A stretch of DNA of 5,114 bases, from contig JACDBF010000434.1 of NCBI GenBank assembly GCA_013695055.1, forward strand, positions 1-5,114, read 5' to 3'. The notes beneath the pieces were generated by a model that ran no database searches, was not told the DNA's origin, and worked only from the letters and a program-made list of their open reading frames with translations. Of this stretch, positions 1 to 5,114 are shown piece after piece. The position numbers and the translations under genes were made by a program. The DNA is from Actinomycetota bacterium (GTDB taxonomy: Bacteria; Actinomycetota; CADDZG01; WHSQ01). The first letter of the stretch is position 1; every line of letters starts with the position of its first letter.

Positions 1-793
1 CCTCTCCCATAGCTTCAGCCAGCTCTTGAATCTCCACCTTCTGCTCGCGTTCATGCTCTTTGCCGGCGCGGCGAGCATCGTCCAGGATCTCGGCTGCGGC
101 ATCGAGCGCATCGACGGTGGACTCGAGCCGCCCGGGCACGCCTAGCCACGCTCGGCGTCGCGCCTTCACGCTTGCATCAAAGGCAAGCGACCGGGCAGCC
201 TCCAAGTCTCCTTCAGACACGCGCGCCGCAACAACGGCATCGTCATGATTGGCCCCCTCGGCTTCGAGGAGCTCTACGACCCGCGCTTCCGGAACCGCTT
301 CGAGGCGCACGATCCTGCATCTCGACCGAATCGTCTCGAGCACCTCCTCTTCGGCCTCGGACAGCAGAATGAAGGCGGTATCGAGTTGTGGCTCCTCGAG
401 GGTCTTCAGCAACGCGTTTTGAGCGGGCTCGTTCATCCGTTCGGCTTCCTCGAGGATGAAGACCTTGCGCTCGCCTTCGAACGGTGAGCGAGAAGCCTCG
501 GGGATCACGCTTTCTCGAATCACATCGACGGCAATCAGAGGACCCTCGGGAACGATGTGGTGGACGTCGGGATGGCGCCGTCGCGCGATGCGCGCGCACA
601 CCGAGCATCGACCGCATCCCACGTTAGGTTCGCGCGAACAAATGAGCGCAGCCGCCATCGCCTTTGAGACGGCCCCTTTCCCGGATCCGCGAGGGCCCAA
701 CAAGAGCCACGACTGCGCGGCTTCCCCCGAAGCGATCTGGCGCTCGATGCCCTTGACCGTGCGTCCGTCATCCAGCGCGTCCCACACCGTCAC
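1..793 (-). CDS. holB: DNA polymerase III subunit delta-prime (clamp loader), 3' end cut by the window
   Basis: This is the clamp-loader ATPase-fold subunit that, with DnaX and delta, opens the beta clamp and loads it on primed DNA. The visible 264 codons (GTG at 793) stay open to the window edge. An AAA+ domain is clear. It has a Walker A-type loop GPRGSGKG at residues 33-40 and a four-cysteine zinc module C52-x7-C60-x2-C63-x2-C66, whose first spacing is one shorter than in E. coli as I recall it. A Walker B/DEAD-box region, KVFILEEAERMNEPAQNALL followed by KTLEEP, spans about 110-135, and the arginine-finger SRC motif is at 157-159. The lid follows from about 165 and the C-terminal collar domain is only partly present. 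GTG 793 is chosen because AGGGGG lies six bases upstream; GTG 787 is an alternative. The motifs alone would also fit a DnaX-like protein, but the position right after tmk and the short N-terminus favour delta-prime. Catalytic competence as an ATPase cannot be judged. Confidence 0.9.
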   Translation of the reverse strand, partial: MTVWDALDDGRTVKGIERQIASGEAAQSWLLLGPRGSGKGAVSKAMAAALICSREPNVGCGRCSVCARIARRRHPDVHHIVPEGPLIAVDVIRESVIPEASRSPFEGERKVFILEEAERMNEPAQNALLKTLEEPQLDTAFILLSEAEEEVLETIRSRCRIVRLEAVPEARVVELLEAEGANHDDAVVAARVSEGDLEAARSLAFDASVKARRRAWLGVPGRLESTVDALDAAAEILDDARRAGKEHEREQKVEIQELAEAMGE

Positions 794-813
794 GCCCGGC
801 CCCCTAGTTTCAT
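790..813 (-). other. Seven-codon ORF bridging the tmk stop and the holB start
   Basis: An ATG at 813-811 overlaps the Tmk TGA (812-810) as ATGA. It opens a seven-codon frame (M-K-L-G-G-R-A) that ends with TGA at 792-790, which overlaps the holB GTG (793-791) as GTGA. The overlaps are read directly from the sequence. A role as a termination-reinitiation relay is inference. The peptide itself is unlikely to have a function, and the holB Shine-Dalgarno lies inside this ORF. Confidence 0.35.
800..805 (-). promoter_or_regulatory. Shine-Dalgarno sequence of holB
   Basis: On the minus strand AGGGGG is followed by a six-base spacer and then GTG at 793-791. It lies in the 16-base gap after the Tmk stop codon and is the main reason for choosing GTG 793 as the holB start. 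Confidence 0.7.
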
Positions 814-2819
814 CGCACCACCGGGTTGGGCTGGGGACGGAGCGGGATGGCTTCGCCGGGGTCCGTGGCCTCGCCCAGGCGCTCTCCGAAAGCCGTTTTG
901 ACGTCCTCGTGGACCTCAGAGGGAGTGCGATTGGCATCGATCACTGCAAACCGGTCTGGATGTTGACGGGCGAGTTGCGCGTAAGCCCCTTCGATGCGTT
1001 CGTGGAACGCCGCATCTTCCCGCTCGAGCCTGTCGCGCTCACCGTCGATGCGCTCGAGTGCCGTAACAGAATCCACCTTCAACAGAAAGACGAGGTCGGG
1101 CATCAGGCCGCCCGTTGCCCACTTGCTGATCTCCAGAACGCGCTCCACTCCCAGCTCCCGACCCGCTCCTTGATAAGCAAGTGACGAATCGACGAATCGA
1201 TCCGACACGACGATCTTTCCCTTGGCCAGCGCCGGGCGAATGACCTCTGCAACATGTTGAGCCCGATCGGCAGCGTAGAGCAGGGCCTCCGCTCGCTCAT
1301 CGAGATCGGTTGCACCGGGGTCGAGCAACAGCCCTCTTATGCGCTCTCCGACACGCGTGGCTCCGGGCTCGCGCGTCTCTACGACATCGTTGCCACGCGC
1401 CTCCAACCACTTGACCAAAGCGGTCATCTGAGTGCTCTTGCCGGCGCCTTCTCCGCCCTCGAAGACGACGAAATAGCCGGGGAGAGCGCGCTTCGAAGGG
1501 GCAGGTTGGGCCACCTCTCTGTCCCTGATGGCGCGCAACGACTGAACGCCGCCGACGATCACGAGCAAGCCCGCAAGCCACAACGTGACGCGGCTTCCCG
1601 GCAACGCCAAGGTGGCGTCGCCCGGAAGTTGAACGGTGCCGATCTGGACGCGATCGGCAACGAGAGGAAAGAAGCCCAGGCCCCCGAGCGTCCCGATGCG
1701 AATCAAGGTGTACGCGGCACTGAAAGTCCGGCCGCGCAGCTCATCCTCGGTCGTCTCCTGCATGAGGGAGTAGCCGACCGAGTAGCCGACGCCGGCGAAG
1801 AATCCGAGGGCGCCGGCGATGGGAAGGGTCGCGGTGAGGCTGCTCATGCTCGCTAGGGCTATGAGACCCGCCCCCAGCAGCAGGATCGAAGCCGAGAACA
1901 GAACGTCCTTCTTCATGCGTTTGATCAGCAACCCTGCGGCGAGCAATCCGACCATCATTCCCGTCCCGAAGAAACCGATCACGAAGCCGAACCCCGTAGG
2001 ACCGGACCCCAGAATGCTCGTCACGAACTCCGGCCCCAAAGAGAAGACCGCGCCGGCGGCGGTAAAGGTGATCGCGATGCCGAGCATCCATGGGCGCACT
2101 TGAGGGTGGTCCCGCACGAAGGTAAGGCCCTCAACAAGGTCCCTCTTGACCTGTGCCAAGTCGAATTTCCCCAAACGGCCCTTCGATACCGGTATCGCAA
2201 GGGTGGAGATCATCACCGCCGAAAAGGCAAACGTGACTGAATCGGTCCAGAGCGCAAGCGACTCAGGACTGCCCGAGAGCCCGCTCAAAACCGCTACGCG
2301 GTCGCCCAGGAGATTGCCCAGCCCGGCCAGCAATGCGAAGACGACCGTCGCGAGCGGCCACGGGCCGTAGATGGCAATGAGCGACAGGGAGTTGGCATGC
2401 GTTAGGTGTGCTTTGGGCACGAAATGAGGCAGCGCGGCATCCTTGGCCGGTCCCCAAGCCAGCGTCAAGCTCTCGAGCAATGCCGATGCCAGCAAGAAGT
2501 AGGCGAGGTTGGGCACGAACGGAAGAGAGAAGACGATGACTGCACGACTGATGTCGGCCAGCACCATCGTTTTCTTGCGGTCCCACCGGTCGGCGAGCAC
2601 TCCGGTGAGCGGGCCGACGAAGAAGCCCGGAAGGACGCGCGCCGACATGATCAGCCCAACGCCTCCGTTCCCGAAGTTCCTGTAGGCCAATGATGCGATG
2701 GCGATCACGCCGACCCAGTCCCCGAGGCTCGACACCGACTGGGCCAGGAAGAAACGCAGGAAATTGCCGTTCTTGAGCAGCGTCAGATAGGTGACGCTCT
2801 CCTCGGAGGTCGCCACCAC
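810..2819 (-). CDS. tmk: MFS-type membrane protein fused to thymidylate kinase (dTMP kinase)
   Basis: This is a 669-residue, uninterrupted two-domain protein. Residues about 20-430 form an MFS domain (MFS_3/DHA3-like) with about 12 hydrophobic segments, near 21-44, 52-75, 84-101, 104-121, 143-175, 189-210, 244-265, 275-299, 306-325, 330-352, 366-386 and 411-429. MFS motif A is GVLADRWDRKK at 73-83. After a linker of about 20 residues, the Tmk domain (449 to about 648) phosphorylates dTMP to dTDP with ATP. It shows a P-loop GGEGAGKST at 455-463, TREPGAT at 482-488 (Ala where many families have a second Gly), SDRFVDSSLAYQG at 539-551 and an Arg-bearing lid near 592-600. The plain P-loop plus basic lid fits the E. 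coli-like type II arrangement. Twelve segments with N-terminus inside would place the kinase in the cytoplasm. The start is GTG 2819, with GTG 2816 as alternative; the frame is closed upstream by TAG at 2855-2853 and only a weak GGA (2829-2827) precedes it. Stand-alone Tmk is usually about 200-220 residues. Large MFS-Tmk proteins next to topA are, as I recall, known in Actinobacteria. The transported substrate, if any, is unknown. Confidence 0.93.
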   Translation of the reverse strand: MVATSEESVTYLTLLKNGNFLRFFLAQSVSSLGDWVGVIAIASLAYRNFGNGGVGLIMSARVLPGFFVGPLTGVLADRWDRKKTMVLADISRAVIVFSLPFVPNLAYFLLASALLESLTLAWGPAKDAALPHFVPKAHLTHANSLSLIAIYGPWPLATVVFALLAGLGNLLGDRVAVLSGLSGSPESLALWTDSVTFAFSAVMISTLAIPVSKGRLGKFDLAQVKRDLVEGLTFVRDHPQVRPWMLGIAITFTAAGAVFSLGPEFVTSILGSGPTGFGFVIGFFGTGMMVGLLAAGLLIKRMKKDVLFSASILLLGAGLIALASMSSLTATLPIAGALGFFAGVGYSVGYSLMQETTEDELRGRTFSAAYTLIRIGTLGGLGFFPLVADRVQIGTVQLPGDATLALPGSRVTLWLAGLLVIVGGVQSLRAIRDREVAQPAPSKRALPGYFVVFEGGEGAGKSTQMTALVKWLEARGNDVVETREPGATRVGERIRGLLLDPGATDLDERAEALLYAADRAQHVAEVIRPALAKGKIVVSDRFVDSSLAYQGAGRELGVERVLEISKWATGGLMPDLVFLLKVDSVTALERIDGERDRLEREDAAFHERIEGAYAQLARQHPDRFAVIDANRTPSEVHEDVKTAFGERLGEATDPGEAIPLRPQPNPVVR
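1512..1526 (-). promoter_or_regulatory. Possible internal ribosome binding site and GTG start at the MFS/Tmk junction
   Basis: AGGGA at 1526-1522 is followed by a seven-base spacer and an in-frame GTG at 1514-1512 (Val436 of the fusion). Starting there would give a 234-residue protein that contains the whole kinase domain and none of the membrane domain, close to the size of an ordinary Tmk. The motif, spacing and frame are seen directly; use as a start is inference. Confidence 0.35.
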
Positions 2820-2823
2820 ATGG

Positions 2824-2854
2824 AGATCCGGCTGGTCCGGCGCCTGTTGGATCT
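2824..2854 (-). promoter_or_regulatory. Possible leader hairpin just upstream of the MFS-tmk start
   Basis: In the mRNA, AGATCC (2854-2849) can pair with GGATCT (2829-2824). Three more pairs, GGC (2844-2842) with GCC (2832-2830), stack next to it across a four-base bulge. The 3' arm contains the only Shine-Dalgarno-like GGA before GTG 2819. Folding and effect on translation are inference; six-base complementarity in GC-rich DNA can occur by chance. Confidence 0.3.
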
Positions 2855-2874
2855 AGCCCTTCCCTTTCAGTTGG

Positions 2875-2885
2875 TGTGAATCACA
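2875..2885. repeat. Short palindrome TGTGA-A-TCACA in the topA/tmk spacer
   Basis: Perfect five-base arms around one central base lie about 56 bases before the MFS-tmk start. It overlaps the edge of the -10-like TAGTAT on the minus strand, so an operator role is imaginable. The one-base centre rules out the classic CRP site, which has six bases between TGTGA and TCACA. No regulator can be named. Confidence 0.25.
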
Positions 2886-2928
2886 TACTAGGGATAGGAG
2901 CAGATGATGGCTCGGGATTGCAGGCCGC

Positions 2929-5112
2929 TCAGCTCTCAGTACCGGAGGAAGACGAGGCCGCAGGAGCTTTCTTGGCCGCAGGCTTGCGAGTGGTCTTCTT
3001 GCGAGCACCAGTCTTCTTGCGGGCAGTCGTCTTCTTATCCTTCTTTATGTACTTGCACTTGGGATAGTTTGAGCACCCGACGAACGGGCCGAAACGACCC
3101 CGCCGCTCGACAAGTGGCTCGCCGCAATCGGGGCACGACTCGCCGGTCTCCTTGGGAGGCTCCTTCTTTATGTACTTACACGTTGGGTAGTTCGAGCACC
3201 CGACGAACGGGCCGAAACGACCGGACTTAGCCACCAGCTCAGAGCTGCATCTGGGACAAGGCTCTCCCGTTCCTTCCGGATCGGGCAGGGGTTCTCCGGA
3301 CTCATCGAGCTGTTGGGACCATTTGCAGTCCGGCCAGCCGGAGCACGACAGGAACCACAGGCCGTGCTTGCCGAACTTCTCGACAACCGGCCGCTCACAC
3401 TCCGGGCAAGTCTTGTCGGTCGGACGCTCGGGCCGAGTGATCTTGTCCTTCTGCTCGGCGAGATGCGCCGTGAACGAGTCGAAGAACTGGCGTACCACCG
3501 GCACCATCTGCTTGTCGCCCTCGGCGATCTCATCGAGCTCATCTTCCATGCGCGCCGTGAAGCTCGCGTCTACGAAGTCGGGGAAATGCGCCTCGAGCAG
3601 GTCGGTCACGACTTCCCCGCGCGCCGTGGGGAACAGGCGGCGGCTCTCGGAGCGCACATACTCGCGCGTCGACAACAGCTGGACCGTCGGAGAGTAGGTC
3701 GACGGCCGGCCGATGCCCAATCGTTCCATCTCCTTCACGAGAGTCGCCTCGGTAAAGCGGGGCGGAGGTTGCGTGAAGTGCTGCTCTGGATCGAGCGAGC
3801 GCAGGTCGAGCGCCTGTCCTTCGGACAGATCGGGGAGAAGCCCCTCGACATCGTCGGGCTCGTCGTCCGCCTTGTCCAAGTAGACACGCAGGTAACCATC
3901 GAATTTGAGGATTTGTCCGGTGGCTCTGAAGGTCACTCCCCTGGAGTCGACGTCGACTGACGTTGCGTCGTAGACGGCGTCGGCCATCTGGGAGGCCATG
4001 GTTCGCTGCCAGACCATCTCATAGAGGCGGAGGCCGTCCGCGCTCGTTTCGCCGCCCATGTCGCCGGGCGCCTTTGCGATCGCCGCGGGGCGGATCGCCT
4101 CGTGTGCTTCCTGGGCGCCCTTGGTCTTAGCGGCGAACTGGCGGGCCCGGTGATAATGCTCGCCGAATTGCTCTTTCACTGCTCGTCCGATGTCTCCGTG
4201 GGCCTCTTGAGAGATGTTGGTCGAATCCGTTCGCATGTAGGTGATGTGGCCGCCCTCATAGAGCGACTGAGCGACCTTCATCGTCTTCCAGGTGGGAAAG
4301 CCGAGCTTGCTCGACGCCGCCTGTTGCAGGGTGGAGGTTCGGAAGGGGGCCGGGGGCTTGCGCGTCCGCTCGGACTTGCGCACGGCGGCAACCGTCCAGG
4401 GGCCGGGCCGAACCCGTTCGGTCAGCTCGCTCGCGCCGGCCTCGTTGTCGAGCGAGAACTTCTGTTTCTCGCCGACGGGATGGACGGCGACGAACTCGTC
4501 TTCTTCGTCGGTCGCCAGCCGCGCGCTGATGTCCCAGAACTCGCGCGCACGAAAGGCCCGGATCTCGCGCTCACGCTGCACAACCAGGAGGAGCGCGGCA
4601 CTTTGCACCCTTCCGGCGGACAGGTTCGGGCCGACCGTGCGCCATAGCAAAGGAGAAAGCTTGTAGCCGACGATCCGATCAACGGCCCGGCGAGCCTGCT
4701 GCGCATCGACCAGGCTCATGTCTATCGAGCGCGGACTATCGAACGCCTCGGTGATGGCCTTCTTGGTGATCTCGTTGAATGCCACGCGGCGGGTCGACTC
4801 GGGCTTCAGCTTCACGAGCTCGGCGATGTGCCAGGCGATGGCCTCGCCCTCCCGGTCGGGGTCAGGAGCGAGCCAGACGGTCTCGGCGTCCTTCAAGGCT
4901 TTGCGGATGGCGGTGACCGCCTTCTTGGAGTTGGCCTGCTCGAGCGCCTTATAGGAGAGCTTCACGCCGCCGTTGACCTCGATCCCAAAGTCAGACTTGG
5001 GGAGATCGCGAACGTGGCCCATCGAGGCCAGGACCCTGTAGTCCTTGCCCATGTACCTCTCGATCGTCTTGGCCTTTGCGGGCGACTCGACGATCACCAA
5101 GTTCTTTGGCAA
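2929..5112 (-). CDS. topA: DNA topoisomerase I (type IA) with three zinc fingers and a basic tail; start at the window edge
   Basis: This enzyme relaxes negative supercoils by nicking one strand and passing the other through. The 727 residues begin at TTG 5112 with PKNLVIVESPAKAK, a normal TopA N-terminus. Only two bases lie upstream, so no ribosome site can be seen and a longer N-terminus is not excluded. The Toprim domain has Glu9 and the D84-P-D86-R-E88 metal-binding triad. The active-site tyrosine is Tyr292 in TYMRTDSTN, with Arg294 beside it. Other family motifs are SAGRVQS (165-171), AHEAIRP (336-342) and GIGRPSTYS (466-474). Three C4 zinc fingers follow: C569/C572/C590/C596, C619/C622/C639/C645 and C660/C663/C680/C686. 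A Lys/Arg/Ala-rich tail fills about 692-717 and probably adds DNA contact. No key residue is missing, so the enzyme looks active. The zinc fingers are typical of many bacteria but absent from the Mycobacterium enzyme, which uses basic C-terminal repeats instead. Confidence 0.96.
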   Translation of the reverse strand: MPKNLVIVESPAKAKTIERYMGKDYRVLASMGHVRDLPKSDFGIEVNGGVKLSYKALEQANSKKAVTAIRKALKDAETVWLAPDPDREGEAIAWHIAELVKLKPESTRRVAFNEITKKAITEAFDSPRSIDMSLVDAQQARRAVDRIVGYKLSPLLWRTVGPNLSAGRVQSAALLLVVQREREIRAFRAREFWDISARLATDEEDEFVAVHPVGEKQKFSLDNEAGASELTERVRPGPWTVAAVRKSERTRKPPAPFRTSTLQQAASSKLGFPTWKTMKVAQSLYEGGHITYMRTDSTNISQEAHGDIGRAVKEQFGEHYHRARQFAAKTKGAQEAHEAIRPAAIAKAPGDMGGETSADGLRLYEMVWQRTMASQMADAVYDATSVDVDSRGVTFRATGQILKFDGYLRVYLDKADDEPDDVEGLLPDLSEGQALDLRSLDPEQHFTQPPPRFTEATLVKEMERLGIGRPSTYSPTVQLLSTREYVRSESRRLFPTARGEVVTDLLEAHFPDFVDASFTARMEDELDEIAEGDKQMVPVVRQFFDSFTAHLAEQKDKITRPERPTDKTCPECERPVVEKFGKHGLWFLSCSGWPDCKWSQQLDESGEPLPDPEGTGEPCPRCSSELVAKSGRFGPFVGCSNYPTCKYIKKEPPKETGESCPDCGEPLVERRGRFGPFVGCSNYPKCKYIKKDKKTTARKKTGARKKTTRKPAAKKAPAASSSSGTES
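3038..3099 (-). repeat. Copy B of a 62-base near-identical repeat inside topA (zinc finger 3)
   Basis: This 62-base stretch matches 3161-3222 at 57 positions by hand comparison, with an offset of exactly 123 bases (41 codons). It encodes the second half of the third C4 zinc finger, GRFGPFVGCSNYPKCKYIKK (672-691). Confidence 0.85.
3161..3222 (-). repeat. Copy A of a 62-base near-identical repeat inside topA (zinc finger 2)
   Basis: This is the partner of 3038-3099 and encodes GRFGPFVGCSNYPTCKYIKK (631-650) of the second zinc finger. The five differences are clustered around the codons between the last two cysteines. The first halves of the two fingers are much less alike. Confidence 0.85.
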
Positions 5113-5114
5113 AA

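Larger units (their letters stand above)
2820..2928 (-). other. Intergenic spacer between topA and the MFS-tmk gene
   Basis: This is the only non-coding stretch longer than 20 bases. It has no T-run after a stem, so no intrinsic terminator for topA is visible. A -10-like TAGTAT (2890-2885, minus strand) has no good -35 partner. It contains a short palindrome near its middle and a possible hairpin just before the MFS-tmk start, both listed separately. A promoter for tmk-holB could be here, but the sequence does not prove it. Confidence 0.6.

Noticed and set aside
456..1184. A 242-codon open frame on the plus strand
   Set aside because: It lies antisense to holB and to the kinase part of the fusion gene, both of which have clear motifs. 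Its predicted protein has no recognisable domain; such frames are expected in GC-rich coding DNA.
1500..1540. Assembly or frameshift artefact joining an MFS gene and a tmk gene
   Set aside because: The frame is continuous with no stop, the linker is short and hydrophilic, and the same fusion is, as I recall, known from Actinobacteria.
2819..2821. ATG on the minus strand just before GTG 2819 as the start of the fusion gene
   Set aside because: It is two bases out of register with the MFS-Tmk frame and reads a different protein, so it cannot start this gene.
2885..2915. A sigma-70-like promoter for MFS-tmk (TAGTAT with an upstream -35)
   Set aside because: The -10 matches the consensus at only four of six positions, and the best hexamer about 17 bases upstream (GAGCCA) matches at three. 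This is too weak to annotate as a promoter.
2855..2928. An intrinsic terminator after topA
   Set aside because: No stable stem followed by a T-run is present on the minus strand, and the TGTGA-A-TCACA palindrome has a one-base centre that cannot form an RNA hairpin.
2932..3039. The repetitive gtcttcttgc stretches as a DNA repeat array or regulatory element
   Set aside because: They simply encode the repeated Arg-Lys-Lys units of the basic TopA tail in frame.
3313..3960. A 215-codon open frame on the plus strand, and similar ones at 4102-4647 and 1254-1856
   Set aside because: All lie opposite well-supported genes (topA or MFS-tmk) and encode compositionally biased sequence without family motifs.

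Overview
The window is GC-rich bacterial chromosome. It carries three genes in a row, all on the minus strand, so transcription runs from the high-coordinate end to the low one: topA (DNA topoisomerase I, 5112 to 2929), a fused MFS membrane protein / thymidylate kinase (2819 to 810), and holB (DNA polymerase III delta-prime, 793 to beyond position 1). topA starts at the right edge and holB runs off the left edge, so only the fusion gene is certainly complete. Apart from a 110-base spacer between topA and the fusion gene and 16 bases between the fusion gene and holB, the window is all coding.

The gene order topA / large Tmk with an N-terminal MFS domain / holB, and the Tmk sequence itself (REPGAT, AEALLYAADRA, SSLAYQGAGR), are what I recall from Actinomycetota such as Streptomyces. 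I therefore infer an actinobacterium. TopA, however, keeps three C-terminal C4 zinc fingers and also has a Lys/Arg/Ala-rich tail. The well-studied Mycobacterium and Streptomyces enzymes lack these zinc fingers. That fits a deep-branching or little-studied lineage (for example Thermoleophilia-, Rubrobacter- or Acidimicrobiia-like), but the class cannot be fixed from this window.

The three products share a theme. TopA relaxes negative supercoils, Tmk makes dTDP for DNA synthesis, and delta-prime is part of the clamp loader that puts the beta clamp on DNA. The tight tmk-holB junction suggests co-transcription and translational coupling. The spacer after topA may hold regulation for the tmk-holB pair, but I see no convincing promoter or terminator in it.

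I see no mobile element, CRISPR array, RNA gene or defence system. The points most worth checking are small. First, an in-frame GTG with a well-placed Shine-Dalgarno sequence lies exactly at the MFS/kinase junction and could yield a free soluble Tmk. Second, a seven-codon ORF overlaps the tmk stop as ATGA and the holB start as GTGA. Third, two zinc-finger-coding units in topA are nearly identical at the DNA level.
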